Positions 25,111 to 34,491 of a DNA stretch of 64,000 nt are shown here, in pieces. Position 1 is the first letter of the stretch; the number at the start of each line of letters is the position of its first letter. Source of the stretch: Bacteroidia bacterium (GTDB lineage Bacteria > Bacteroidota > Bacteroidia > Bacteroidales > Paludibacteraceae); NCBI GenBank assembly GCA_009929375.1, contig SAAO01000009.1, positions 50,297 to 114,296 on the forward strand, in the 5' to 3' direction. The notes below the pieces were generated by a model. It ran no database searches. It had not been told where the DNA came from and saw only the letters and a program-made list of their open reading frames with translations. The translations under genes were made by a program, and so were the position numbers.

Positions 25111-26655
25111 TTATTTTAACTTACTAATTCTGTAAACCTTCGCCTCATGTGACGAAATACTTGCTTTTAAAGTTTTTGACAAAATACCGGCATCGCTTTT
25201 AGCTACAATGTCGCGTATTTTGTAACGGGATTTAAGGTTGATATCAGCCAGTTTCAGATTGAAATCAGATTTTGTATTGTTCCGGTTTAGTATTGCGATG
25301 GCAATATCCCCATTTTCAAGGTCTTTCAAATATACTTCATGTCCTTCGTGGCTGTATACACATCTTGCTTGTTGTCCTAATCTGTCCTGATTTATGGCAA
25401 TAAGTTCTTTGTTTGTGAGTATATCAAGAGTTGCCCTGTTCATTGTGGAAAGATCGAAGGAAATAAGTAAGGGAGTGGAGAACATGCACCACATTGAGAA
25501 TTGCGACTGATATTCAGTGTCGGTCATGCCACGGGCTCCGCTGGCCGAAGAGGGTTTTCCTTTTCCGTAAAGTCCCACGCACATCATGTCGGCATCGTTG
25601 AACTGATTCGGGCCTGCATAATAGTCGAGATTTTTCATTATGTCGATCGATTGAATCACACCACAATGACTACCGTCGTATTTGCCATGATCCCATGTGT
25701 CGCGACTATCGAAACTAACTCTCCACGAATGTCCACCGGCATTTGCAGCCCAAAGCCAGGGTTTACGTTCGCCCCATTCACAAATATTGAAGTAGAAACT
25801 TTTTCCGGTAGATTTCAGCGCATCACTCATGGTTTTATAACGGGTTTTAGCCGTTTCTACATCACCGGGTGCACCACAATAGTCGTATTTCAAAAAGTCG
25901 AAGCCCCATTCGGCATATTTGCGTGCATCGATAAGTTCGTAGTTCAGGCTACCAAATTCTCCTCCGCATGTATGAGGAGCTGCATCCGAGTAAATACCTG
26001 CTTTAAGACCCCTGGAATGAATGTAGTCGACCAGATTTTTCATTCCTGAAGGAAATTTCTGAAGATCAGCCACCGGATTTCCCTGTTCATCACGGCTATC
26101 GGCATGCCAGTGGTCATCGATAAGTACATAGTCGAAGCCAGCATCGCGAAGTCCGCTGGATACAAGCAGATCAGCTACTTCTTTGATATTTTGTTCTGAA
26201 ATTTTATCCTGAAAAATATTCCACGACATCCAGCCCATTAGTGGTGTTGGAGAAATCAGATTGTCGGATACATTTAAAGTCACATCAGTTGTTGTTTTTT
26301 TTCCTGCTCTCGTGGCTGTTATCTGATAAACATAGAGGCCTGATTTGCTGATTTTTCCTTCCACCTGATTTTTTGCGCTATTCCAGCGTAAACCAACAGG
26401 CAGGTTTGTTGCCTTTATTTTGTCATTTGGATTGTTGGTTCGGTATCTGTGCACGATACGGGTGTCGGGAAGTGCATAATGATTTGTAATACATTCAAAT
26501 ACTACAGGATGAATGTCGGGCGTGTTGTTTTTTTTGTTTTGATTATCAGCTTGTAATATAGCCGGTTGAATGAAGAATAAACAAAAAAACAGGAATAATG
26601 TGTGTTTCTTCACAATAGATGAATTTAAGATGTTTGTGTAAAGTATCATTGACAA
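25111..26655 (-). CDS. GH27 alpha-galactosidase, secreted
   Basis: 514 residues with an N-terminal hydrophobic signal (about 17-35), a small putative Ig domain (about 80-130; LPVGLRWNSAKNQVEGKIS), the GH27 barrel (about 135-420) and a beta-sandwich end. Hallmarks are PLMGWMSWN, YVLIDDHWH, the nucleophile motif LKYDYC (Asp258) and WRVSFDSRDTW with probable acid/base Asp316. It should release terminal alpha-galactose with retention. Unlike its neighbours it has no T9SS tail, so it may stay periplasmic. It is the first gene of the minus-strand run, 23 nt before the GH-D-like gene. A second in-frame ATG lies two codons in, so the exact start is uncertain. Confidence 0.92.
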   Translation of the reverse strand: MSMILYTNILNSSIVKKHTLFLFFCLFFIQPAILQADNQNKKNNTPDIHPVVFECITNHYALPDTRIVHRYRTNNPNDKIKATNLPVGLRWNSAKNQVEGKISKSGLYVYQITATRAGKKTTTDVTLNVSDNLISPTPLMGWMSWNIFQDKISEQNIKEVADLLVSSGLRDAGFDYVLIDDHWHADSRDEQGNPVADLQKFPSGMKNLVDYIHSRGLKAGIYSDAAPHTCGGEFGSLNYELIDARKYAEWGFDFLKYDYCGAPGDVETAKTRYKTMSDALKSTGKSFYFNICEWGERKPWLWAANAGGHSWRVSFDSRDTWDHGKYDGSHCGVIQSIDIMKNLDYYAGPNQFNDADMMCVGLYGKGKPSSASGARGMTDTEYQSQFSMWCMFSTPLLISFDLSTMNRATLDILTNKELIAINQDRLGQQARCVYSHEGHEVYLKDLENGDIAIAILNRNNTKSDFNLKLADINLKSRYKIRDIVAKSDAGILSKTLKASISSHEAKVYRISKLK

Positions 26656-26790
26656 AAATAAAACAATTATTTGAATAAGTAAACAGCTAAAATAAAATAA
26701 TTTATTAAACTAGCTATGTTTGAATGAAGCTAATTATTAATTTTCCTGTATATTTTGTTATGTTTTGTATAAATTCTCTCAAAATATCCT

Positions 26791-26798
26791 TATATTTG
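26791..26798 (+). promoter_or_regulatory. Candidate -7 element for the CotH gene
   Basis: TATATTTG matches TAnnTTTG and lies 73 nt before the ATG. The nearest upstream TTG (26764-26766) is 24 nt away, longer than the usual 19-21, so only the -7 box is well supported. A leader palindrome TCCCTAAAGGGA follows at 26819-26830. Confidence 0.45.
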
Positions 26799-26870
26799 CA
26801 GCGTATCCAGACTAAATTTTCCCTAAAGGGAAAGACCTGTCATGCTAAAATGGACAAACTTTAAATTTAT

Positions 26871-29078
26871 ATGCGCAGAAAAAAAATATTTATTATTCTG
26901 ATTCTCGGACTTTTTGGATTCCTTCAGTATCTTTCATCCCAAGGTGTACATCATTGGGAAACAGCAATATATAATTCTGATACCTGGCGATATCATGTGC
27001 CTGTGGCTGAACCTCCCGCTACATGGAGAAATCTTACTTTTGATGATAGTTCATGGCCTCAGGGAAAAGGTGGTTTTGGCTATGCAAACGGGGATGATGG
27101 TACTGTAATCTGGAAATCGGGTGATGGAGCCAAACCGTATTCGGTATATATGCGTATAAAATTTAATCTTACCGATACCACAAAGCTTTCAATGGCCGTT
27201 TTTCATATGGACTACGACGATGCTTTTGTGGCATATATAAACGGTGTCGAGATTGCTCGTGTGGGAATGTATGGAACTTATCCTCCATATAATCAGCTGG
27301 GAACCAATCATAATGCAGTAATGTTTATGGGAGGTGATCCCGACGAGTTTGTGCTGGACAACAAAACAATACGAAGTATCCTGAAGCCCGGTCAAAATGT
27401 GTTGTCGATTCAGGTGCACAACAGTTCGGCCACCTCTTCGGATATGTCGTCGAATGCTTTTCTCACTTTTGGAATAAAAGATAAAAGTACATTTTTCAGA
27501 ACAACGCCCACCTGGTTTAAAGCACCTGCAAATACTCAGAGTTTATCATCAAATCTGCCTCTGATTCTCATTAGCTGTAACACCACAATTCCGGATGAAC
27601 CCAAAGTAGAGGCCACAATGAAAATTATCGACAATGGCCCGGGAAATCTCAATTTCAGTTCAGATGTACCTAATGTATATAATGGAAAAATCGGAATCGA
27701 GCGTCGTGGCCGGTCTTCGTATAATTTTCCTCAGCGACCCTATGCACTTGAAACCCGTGATGATCTGGGGCTGAACCTTGATACTGCTCTTTTGGGAATG
27801 CCCCGCGAAAACGACTGGGTACTTTTGTCGAACTGGAACGATAAATCATTCGTCAGAAATATTATGTCGTTTGAAATTTTCAGACGAATGGGACATTATG
27901 CACCGAGAGTTCGATTGGCCGAAATGGTTATGAACAACGATTATCAGGGAATTTATCTTTTCGGAGAAAAAATAAAACAGGATAAAAACCGTGTGGCTAT
28001 TGCTGAACTTGCTGCGCACGATACGCTGGGTAATGATCTGACTGGTGGCTATATTTTTAAAACTGACTACGACGATGGATACGGAACTTACTGGCAGAGC
28101 GATTATTCGCCTGTAAACCGACCGGGTGCAGCTGTAAAGTTTATTTACCAGGATCCCAAACCAACCTTGATGACATCGCATCAGAAAGAATATATTGCTT
28201 CGTATGTGAATGCAGTGGAAGGAATTCTGTATAGTGAAAACTTTACTGATCCGGTGGCCGGATATCAGGCTTATATCGATGTGAATTCATTTATCGATTA
28301 TTTTATTATCAGTGAGATTTCACGAAACGTGGATGGATACAAAAAAAGTCGTTTCTTTTACAAAGACAAGGACAGTAAAAATCCAAAAGTACATTCCGGA
28401 CCGGTATGGGATTACGATTGGGCATGGAAAAATCTGAATGATTGTTTCCTTTACAAAAATACCGATGGCTCTGGTTGGGCTTATGATATAAATAAATGTG
28501 GGGTTAGTCCGGTGCCACCTTCGTGGGAAGCACGTATGTTGCAGGATCCGGCTTTTGCAAATGCAGTGAATGCACGTTATTTTGATTTACGCAGAACTTT
28601 TCTGAATCAGGCTTCGCTCAATAAAATGATTGATTCGGTTGCTAATATGGTCAGTGAAGCTCAGGTTCGCCATTTTACAAAATTTAATACGCTTGGATAC
28701 AATAACGGAGCACCCGAGATTGATGCAATTCCAACCACATTTGCAGGCGAAATAATGAAACTGAAAAACTGGATTGCTACCCGAATCGACTGGCTGGATG
28801 CAAATATGGTGGGAGAAAGGCCTTCGGCTGTGATGTATGAAAAACCTGCAGTGATAAGAATGTTCCCGAATCCGGTTCAGAATATGCTGTATGTGGAGTC
28901 GGATATTGCTGTGCGGACTATACAGATTACTGCTTTGCCGGGTCTTACGGTTATACTCGAAAATCCTGGACAGTCTCATAACGGAATGAATCTCTCGGCA
29001 TTGCAGCCCGGAGTTTATATGGTGAAAGTTTTACTCGAAAACGGACAAAGCTATACTCAGAAAATTGTAAAGAATTAA
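26871..29078 (+). CDS. Secreted CotH-family protein kinase with T9SS tail
   Basis: 735 residues with signal peptide (RRKKIFIILILGLFGFLQYL). A jelly-roll domain (about 25-205; DDAFVAYINGVEIAR) resembles the sugar-binding domain of GH2-type enzymes. The CotH region (about 225-640) has RGRSSYNFPQRPYALET, WNDKSFVRN, GIYLFGEKIK, SEISRNVDGYKKSRFFYKD and GPVWDYDWAW, where the DxD would bind metal and nucleotide. The end is a T9SS type A tail (FPNPVQNMLYV ... GVYMVKVLLENGQ). CotH proteins are atypical kinases that phosphorylate spore-coat proteins in Bacillus; the role of surface-exported Bacteroidota versions is unknown. It runs opposite to the glycosidase run and ends at a shared terminator. Confidence 0.88.
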   Translation: MRRKKIFIILILGLFGFLQYLSSQGVHHWETAIYNSDTWRYHVPVAEPPATWRNLTFDDSSWPQGKGGFGYANGDDGTVIWKSGDGAKPYSVYMRIKFNLTDTTKLSMAVFHMDYDDAFVAYINGVEIARVGMYGTYPPYNQLGTNHNAVMFMGGDPDEFVLDNKTIRSILKPGQNVLSIQVHNSSATSSDMSSNAFLTFGIKDKSTFFRTTPTWFKAPANTQSLSSNLPLILISCNTTIPDEPKVEATMKIIDNGPGNLNFSSDVPNVYNGKIGIERRGRSSYNFPQRPYALETRDDLGLNLDTALLGMPRENDWVLLSNWNDKSFVRNIMSFEIFRRMGHYAPRVRLAEMVMNNDYQGIYLFGEKIKQDKNRVAIAELAAHDTLGNDLTGGYIFKTDYDDGYGTYWQSDYSPVNRPGAAVKFIYQDPKPTLMTSHQKEYIASYVNAVEGILYSENFTDPVAGYQAYIDVNSFIDYFIISEISRNVDGYKKSRFFYKDKDSKNPKVHSGPVWDYDWAWKNLNDCFLYKNTDGSGWAYDINKCGVSPVPPSWEARMLQDPAFANAVNARYFDLRRTFLNQASLNKMIDSVANMVSEAQVRHFTKFNTLGYNNGAPEIDAIPTTFAGEIMKLKNWIATRIDWLDANMVGERPSAVMYEKPAVIRMFPNPVQNMLYVESDIAVRTIQITALPGLTVILENPGQSHNGMNLSALQPGVYMVKVLLENGQSYTQKIVKN

Positions 29079-29105
29079 TGCTTTAATAAGCCTTTCAGGA
29101 TAAAG

Positions 29106-29148
29106 AAAACGGATATTGTCAGCTAAACTGCAATGTCCGTTTTTCTTA
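29106..29148. terminator. Bidirectional terminator, CotH/pdxA
   Basis: AAAACGGATATTG (29106-29118) pairs with CAATGTCCGTTTT (29131-29143) with one wobble; the loop itself holds CAG-CTAAA-CTG. A T-rich tail follows on the plus strand. It sits between two convergent genes. Confidence 0.8.
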
Positions 29149-29165
29149 TTTAAATATGGATATCT

Positions 29166-30236
29166 TTATTCAATTTTTCCTGCTCTGTCAGCTTTCGGTT
29201 CAATCTTAAGCGGGTTAGCTGAGATTTCATCAGACCATAAACGATTGTTGTAAATGTCGAGGGCTGCAAATAATGCCTGACGGAACGACTCTTCTGAGGC
29301 CACATTTTTTCCTGCAATTTCGTAAGCAGTGCCATGAGCCGGGGAAGTGCGTATTACATTGAGTCCGGCTGTGTAGTTTACACCACTTTCCATGGCTATG
29401 GTTTTAAACGGAATAAGTCCCTGATCGTGGTACATGGCCAGAATGGCATCGAACTTTTTGAAATTTCCCGATCCAAAGAAACCATCAGCAGGATAAGGTC
29501 CCACACAAATAATTCCTTTTTTTACCGATTCGGCAATCGCAGGTTCAATAGTTGTTTTTTCCTCGTTACCAATTACTCCTTCGTCGCCGGCATGCGGATT
29601 CAATCCAAGCACAGCTATTCGCGGACGGGTAATTTTAAAATCGCGTTTCAGACAATTATTGAGAACTTCAAGTTTTTGGAGAATTAGCTCTTTGCTGATT
29701 GCTTTTGGAACTTCGTTTACCGGAATATGTCCTGTAACCACTGCTACACGCATTACGTCATTCATTAGAATCATCAATGCAGGTGTGCCTGTACCGAATT
29801 TTTCTTCGAGATATTCAGTATGACCAGGAAAACTGAATTTGTCGGACTGAATATTTTTTTTGTTGATTGGTGCAGTGACAATAGCCTGTATGGCTCCTTT
29901 TTTCAGATCGGCTGTAGCTTTCTCGAGTGCTGTAAATGAAGCTTTACCGGCTTCTTCGGTCGCTTTACCTACTTCCACTTTTATATCATCGTCGGCGCAG
30001 TTTATAATATTGATGCGTTTCAGATTAACCTCATCTATGCTGTTGATGATGTTCAGGTTTACGCCCTGTATGTCCAGGCTCTTACGATAAAAGGCAGCTG
30101 CCTTCGGCGATCCGTATATCACAGCTACAAAGTTTTCGGTCACTCTGGGTTCAGCCAGCGTTTTCAGAATTACTTCGTAACCAATACCATTAATATCGCC
30201 ATGCGTGATGCCAATAATTATTTTTTCGTTCTCCAT
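29166..30236 (-). CDS. pdxA: 4-hydroxythreonine-4-phosphate dehydrogenase
   Basis: 356 residues, near the usual 330-350. It catalyses NAD-dependent oxidation of 4-phosphohydroxy-L-threonine in DXP-dependent pyridoxal phosphate synthesis, in the cytoplasm. Visible family blocks are ITHGDINGIGYEV at the N-terminus, VTAPINKKNIQ, the metal-site FPGHTEYL, LGLNPHAGDEG, AMYHDQGLIPFKT and RTSPAHGTAYEIAGK. It is the last gene of a minus-strand run and ends at the terminator shared with the CotH gene. Association with the upstream lipoprotein and envelope genes looks like operon hitch-hiking rather than a pathway link; no other pdx gene is in view. Confidence 0.97.
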   Translation of the reverse strand: MENEKIIIGITHGDINGIGYEVILKTLAEPRVTENFVAVIYGSPKAAAFYRKSLDIQGVNLNIINSIDEVNLKRINIINCADDDIKVEVGKATEEAGKASFTALEKATADLKKGAIQAIVTAPINKKNIQSDKFSFPGHTEYLEEKFGTGTPALMILMNDVMRVAVVTGHIPVNEVPKAISKELILQKLEVLNNCLKRDFKITRPRIAVLGLNPHAGDEGVIGNEEKTTIEPAIAESVKKGIICVGPYPADGFFGSGNFKKFDAILAMYHDQGLIPFKTIAMESGVNYTAGLNVIRTSPAHGTAYEIAGKNVASEESFRQALFAALDIYNNRLWSDEISANPLKIEPKADRAGKIE

Positions 30237-30280
30237 TTCTTATTGAAAATATTTTTAGCTCAACTCTTAATACTGCTTTG

Positions 30281-31330
30281 TTATTCAGCAGATTTATCAA
30301 CTTTTTTGGGAGCCACTACCGATACTTCTTTCAGGCTGTTGATGTCCTGAGGTAATTTAGCAGTAAATAATACGGCTTCCAGAAAACGTATGTGATTGCG
30401 TTTTTTTGTACCCGGCGCAAATACAAAACCTTCGACTGTTATAACGCGCTGATTAATTTCATCGAGACGTGTGTGACTGTAAAACGGACCCCCCATTGAG
30501 CCTCCGTTCATCATTTTCCAAAGTCCTGTAATTTCGGCACAATATCCATCGTTAACCCAGATTTCTCTGAATCGGGGATCGGCATATTTGTATTCGGTAC
30601 CCATGTATGAACCGTTAATTTCACCCGGAATGTTAGCTTTCATAAACGAATCGCGTTTGGCAAGCAGATATTCCTTTGTGAAAGTGTTTTTATCGGTGTA
30701 AGGATATGAATAAACCACAATGTCCTGACGTACATTGGGTTGGTCATTGGTAATCCAGTAAAAATCTTTTCCTTTTGTAGCGCGTGAAATACCCTGTGGA
30801 ATATCTATCTGAATACCAAACAACGATTCAATTTCGGTTTTTGCTTTGTTGTTGACATAATCTTTGTTGAATCGAATCTGACGATCGCGTTCCGAAACAA
30901 GGAAGTATTCCAGAATTTTATTACCGGATTCCTCAATAATTTTTCTGAAAGCAGAGTCATTCGGAGCTGTGATTTTTACCACAGTTTGAGGTTGCGCCCA
31001 TTTGTTTTTTGAATAGGTAATTTTAGGTCCGGTGTATTTCGATGAAATATCGGTAAGCAAAATGTTACGTGAAGGTTTCAAAACATCCGAAAACTCAACC
31101 TGTGAACATTGATTAATGGTCATTACGGGTTCGGGTTGAGGTAAACCAAACATATCCTGATCGAGAAGTGCAACCACAGCACGACCCGAAGGAGCCTGCC
31201 ATGAACTGTCATTCATTACTACAAGTATTTCGTAACGGCTACCTGAAACTGATGGTAGGGTGTAAGTGCTTTCGATGCATGAACCAAGTATGAAAATTGG
31301 TGCAATCAGTGCTAACAGTTTTACTTTCAT
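30281..31330 (-). CDS. DUF4837 family lipoprotein
   Basis: 349 residues with a lipoprotein signal (LIAPIFILGSC, lipobox Cys near 17). The remainder fits DUF4837, a Bacteroidota family of unknown function: YEILVVMNDSSWQAPSG near the start, YWITNDQPNVRQDIVVYSYP mid-protein and VEGFVFAPGTKKRNHIRFLEA near the end. Probably anchored to a membrane facing the periplasm. It lies 15 nt after the amidase-like gene and 44 nt before pdxA on the same strand. Confidence 0.85.
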   Translation of the reverse strand: MKVKLLALIAPIFILGSCIESTYTLPSVSGSRYEILVVMNDSSWQAPSGRAVVALLDQDMFGLPQPEPVMTINQCSQVEFSDVLKPSRNILLTDISSKYTGPKITYSKNKWAQPQTVVKITAPNDSAFRKIIEESGNKILEYFLVSERDRQIRFNKDYVNNKAKTEIESLFGIQIDIPQGISRATKGKDFYWITNDQPNVRQDIVVYSYPYTDKNTFTKEYLLAKRDSFMKANIPGEINGSYMGTEYKYADPRFREIWVNDGYCAEITGLWKMMNGGSMGGPFYSHTRLDEINQRVITVEGFVFAPGTKKRNHIRFLEAVLFTAKLPQDINSLKEVSVVAPKKVDKSAE

Positions 31331-31345
31331 TGTTTTATGTTTTAT

Positions 31346-34300
31346 TTAATGGATGTCCTTTTTTATTCGTGTATTTGTCTGTATGGGATTTGATCTTTCT
31401 GTGCTTTGTTTGTGTGCTGAATTAAAAAACATCATGACTGACTCCATGAACTTATTACGTTCTTTTTCCGATTTTATAACTTCAAATGGAAAACCTGTAA
31501 TACAAAGTTTATATAGCCCTGAATAAATAATTCCGGCACTCAGATTTGTCGATGCATAACGACAAAATGTAACAGCTCCATCGCCTGCAGGTTCAATCGC
31601 ATCGGCCGATTCAAGATAATACATCTGTTCCTGAGGACTGTCGTAAAGATTAAATTCAGCTCTGTGAAAATGCGGAAAAGGCGAATTTACCATTTTTACC
31701 CTGAAACTAAAATCTGATTTAGAAGGGTTGTAACGGAACTTCAAAACGCTTTCCATAAATACTTTTTCCTCAGTTTTGATATAATTTCCGTTGTAAAAAT
31801 CGCTTCCGGTAAATGCTCCGCTAATCAGCAGATTACCACCCGCACGGCAGTAGGCAGCCAAACTTTGCTGCAAAGCTAATGGAAAAGTTTTAAATTCCGT
31901 TTCTTTTTTAGAAATTCCTGAAACGGTTTGTTTCTGTTTTCCCAAAATTATATTTACATAACGGTATTCGTTCAGATTTATTTTACCCTGTGTCACAGCT
32001 TTTACCGATGCCGAAACAAACGAATATCCGGCTTCTTTAATGGCTTTTCCGTGCAGATACGGATAGTCGAAAGTGTTTCCGGCAATTACTTTGGTTTCCA
32101 GATTTCCGTAACTGGCTCCAAAACCGGGATTGTCGTCGCTTTGCCAGGCCTGCTTTCTGTTGAATTCGTATTGCTTGCCGGTGAAACTAATGTCGGATAT
32201 ATAGGGAACTCCGGGATCAGCATCATTGTCGAATCCAGCCCTCTGACCATTTTCGTTGAAGAATAATGGTCCGCTGATTCTTTCGAACCCGTTTACAATC
32301 AATACTTCCTTTTGATTGTTGTTGGCGCGATATACCGAAAGAATTTCGGAAGGGAAACTCTCGCCTCCCTGATTTACGGCGCATACCCTGAAACTGTATA
32401 TTTTTCCGGGCTCAATATTCGCTGTTACAGTGTTTTTGTCGGTGTAAGTGCCATTGTCGAAACCTCCGTTGCCAATACGCGTGTAAACCACATAGCCTGT
32501 AGGCCGGGCTGTAGGTTCGAGCGGATCGTTCACAGCTTCCCAGTTTAAAATTACCTGCGTTTTGCCTGAAAAACGGCTGCTGAATTGTTCCACAGGTAAT
32601 GGCTGCACTACATATTTTTGTCCGTTGTTGTGGGTAATGTATTTTAAAACAGCTTTGTAAATGGCTCTGCTCACCGTGAATCTGAAACGTGGATCGTGGC
32701 CATAACGCATATCGGCAGGATTTTGATGCGAAAGCAGTTCGAGCAACATGGTTGGCACTTCGGGAACACGTGATTCGCTGTACGATTTGTTCCAGAGTCC
32801 CCGGCGTGTCCATTCAGGAGCAAAAGTACGGCGAATGTCTTCTGTAATCTGAGTCTGAACCATATCGGTAAGGTCACGCGAAGCCATACGCGAAATGCCG
32901 TTTTCGAATACTGTAAGTCCGTTTCCATTGGTTTCGGTAAAAATTCCCAGTGTGCCAATAATCGAGTCGTTTTTCAACACTCCGGCATCGGTATGAAAAG
33001 CCAGCGCCATATCCACAGGAACTCTCAGGCCTTCACGTTTGGGTAAAATCTGCGAACCTCCTGCCAGATAATTCAGCCAGAAGCCGCGCGACTGAAAATC
33101 GTCGCTGTAATCGTTCTGTCCCTGCGTGCGACTGTAAATGCTGTCGGGTATTCCCGCCCATTGCAGCCAGTAACGCGCTCCTTCGGTGAAACGTGGATAG
33201 CCACTTACGTAGGGTTTTATACTGTCATTGTCTTTTTCTGAACCCGGGGTGTTAATGCCATTTGCCTTTGCTTTTTTCTGCGGGCTGCGTGCAATATTCC
33301 CCATTCCTCCTCCGAATTTTACAGCGTCGGCAGTGACGATGCGGTCGGATATTGCACTGAGATTGTTCAGCTCCACACGATATTGATTGTTTCGTCCTTT
33401 TGGAAACAGAAAGTGTCCCAGATATAGCCAAGTGCCACCGTTCATTGTTTGGTTGACCGAAAATTCAGTTTTTCCACCTTTGTGAATCACAGTGTAACGG
33501 GCATCGGTGGTGCTTTTTTCCACAGTTTTGTACGATACATACACAGCATAGTAGCCTTCTTCGGGAATTTCGGGAATCCAGGCTATTCCACTCGTTTCAT
33601 CGGTATCGCTAATCGTGCTTACAAAACGATAAGTACCTTCTGTAAACGGATTTTCGCCCTGAACATAGAATTTTTGTTGGTATGCAAATCCGGGTTTTCC
33701 GGTTTTCCATGTTTTTCTGTCACTGTGCTCTCTGTAACGCCCTTCAGCGAAAATATTATTGTCGTTGTCCACAATGGTTTCATGGATTTGGGTATCGCGT
33801 TCGCGGGGAATAAGCACCGTGGCACCTGCATTTTCGAGCATAGGTGTCAGAAATGGCAATACATAAGCCTGTGTGTAAAGATCTTCCACTGTTTGAAAGA
33901 GCCGTGCACGTTGCCACATCCAACGGTTTTTTTCCTGATTATAATGCCAGCCGTGACTTTGCCAGAGTGCAATATGTCTGTTCTGAAGTCCCTGGTTTAT
34001 CCGGAAAGGTTGCGACAATTTTGTGACAAGGGCAGGTTGTTGGGCTTTAATGCCGAATTTTCGGGTTGCATCTTCCTTTTCGGTACGGTAAAAGTTCGGA
34101 ATTAAATCTTCGATAGCAGTTTTATTTGAGATGCATATAAGTTTGTATCCCGGATATTTGCTTATTGTGGTTCGTTCAATGGCATGATAAATTCTGGCTA
34201 CATTTTCAGGACGCAACGGAATTTCAGCCAGTCTGTCCGATACTGTGATAACGAGTGTTTGAGTTTGCGTGTTTGCTTTTACCGAGCTTACAGCAATTTT

Positions 34301-34456
34301 ACCCACAGTGGCATATTTACGTGCAATGGCAGTAAGGGAGTCGCTTATCTGGTTTTCGGAAATTTTCTGAGCGTGTGACTGTTGAGCTGAAAAAAACAGC
34401 AGCAGTATAATGAGAAGATATTTTGTGGAAACTTTACTATACATTTTTCGTAACAA
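31346..34456 (-). CDS. Amidase_3-like protein split by golvesin-type domain, with FN3
   Basis: 1,036 residues with a signal peptide (KYLLIILLLFFSAQQSHAQ); M1 or M5 could be the start. Homologues are often labelled xanthan lyase, but I see the four landmarks of zinc N-acetylmuramoyl-L-alanine amidases in order: IALWQSHGWHYN (about 183), IPRERDTQIHE (about 235), LAFHTDAG (about 500) and LLELLSHQN (about 590). Between the second and third lies a golvesin-like sandwich (about 250-400). An FN3 domain follows (about 640-730; TGYVVYTRIGNGG), then a C-terminal region with GGNLLISGAFTGSDFY, possibly a degenerate GATase-like fold. A periplasmic or surface peptidoglycan or other amide hydrolase is inferred. 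It is next to an Amidase_2 gene. Confidence 0.75.
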   Translation of the reverse strand: MLRKMYSKVSTKYLLIILLLFFSAQQSHAQKISENQISDSLTAIARKYATVGKIAVSSVKANTQTQTLVITVSDRLAEIPLRPENVARIYHAIERTTISKYPGYKLICISNKTAIEDLIPNFYRTEKEDATRKFGIKAQQPALVTKLSQPFRINQGLQNRHIALWQSHGWHYNQEKNRWMWQRARLFQTVEDLYTQAYVLPFLTPMLENAGATVLIPRERDTQIHETIVDNDNNIFAEGRYREHSDRKTWKTGKPGFAYQQKFYVQGENPFTEGTYRFVSTISDTDETSGIAWIPEIPEEGYYAVYVSYKTVEKSTTDARYTVIHKGGKTEFSVNQTMNGGTWLYLGHFLFPKGRNNQYRVELNNLSAISDRIVTADAVKFGGGMGNIARSPQKKAKANGINTPGSEKDNDSIKPYVSGYPRFTEGARYWLQWAGIPDSIYSRTQGQNDYSDDFQSRGFWLNYLAGGSQILPKREGLRVPVDMALAFHTDAGVLKNDSIIGTLGIFTETNGNGLTVFENGISRMASRDLTDMVQTQITEDIRRTFAPEWTRRGLWNKSYSESRVPEVPTMLLELLSHQNPADMRYGHDPRFRFTVSRAIYKAVLKYITHNNGQKYVVQPLPVEQFSSRFSGKTQVILNWEAVNDPLEPTARPTGYVVYTRIGNGGFDNGTYTDKNTVTANIEPGKIYSFRVCAVNQGGESFPSEILSVYRANNNQKEVLIVNGFERISGPLFFNENGQRAGFDNDADPGVPYISDISFTGKQYEFNRKQAWQSDDNPGFGASYGNLETKVIAGNTFDYPYLHGKAIKEAGYSFVSASVKAVTQGKINLNEYRYVNIILGKQKQTVSGISKKETEFKTFPLALQQSLAAYCRAGGNLLISGAFTGSDFYNGNYIKTEEKVFMESVLKFRYNPSKSDFSFRVKMVNSPFPHFHRAEFNLYDSPQEQMYYLESADAIEPAGDGAVTFCRYASTNLSAGIIYSGLYKLCITGFPFEVIKSEKERNKFMESVMMFFNSAHKQSTERSNPIQTNTRIKKDIH

Positions 34457-34491
34457 TGATAAGCCGGTAAACGAAATCAGATATGAGTTTT

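Noticed and set aside
33449..34105. 218-codon open frame opposite the amidase-like gene
   Set aside because: Antisense shadow; residues show no family features.
31346..34456. Xanthan lyase assignment
   Set aside because: The visible motifs fit a zinc amidase with golvesin and FN3 domains, not a polysaccharide lyase.
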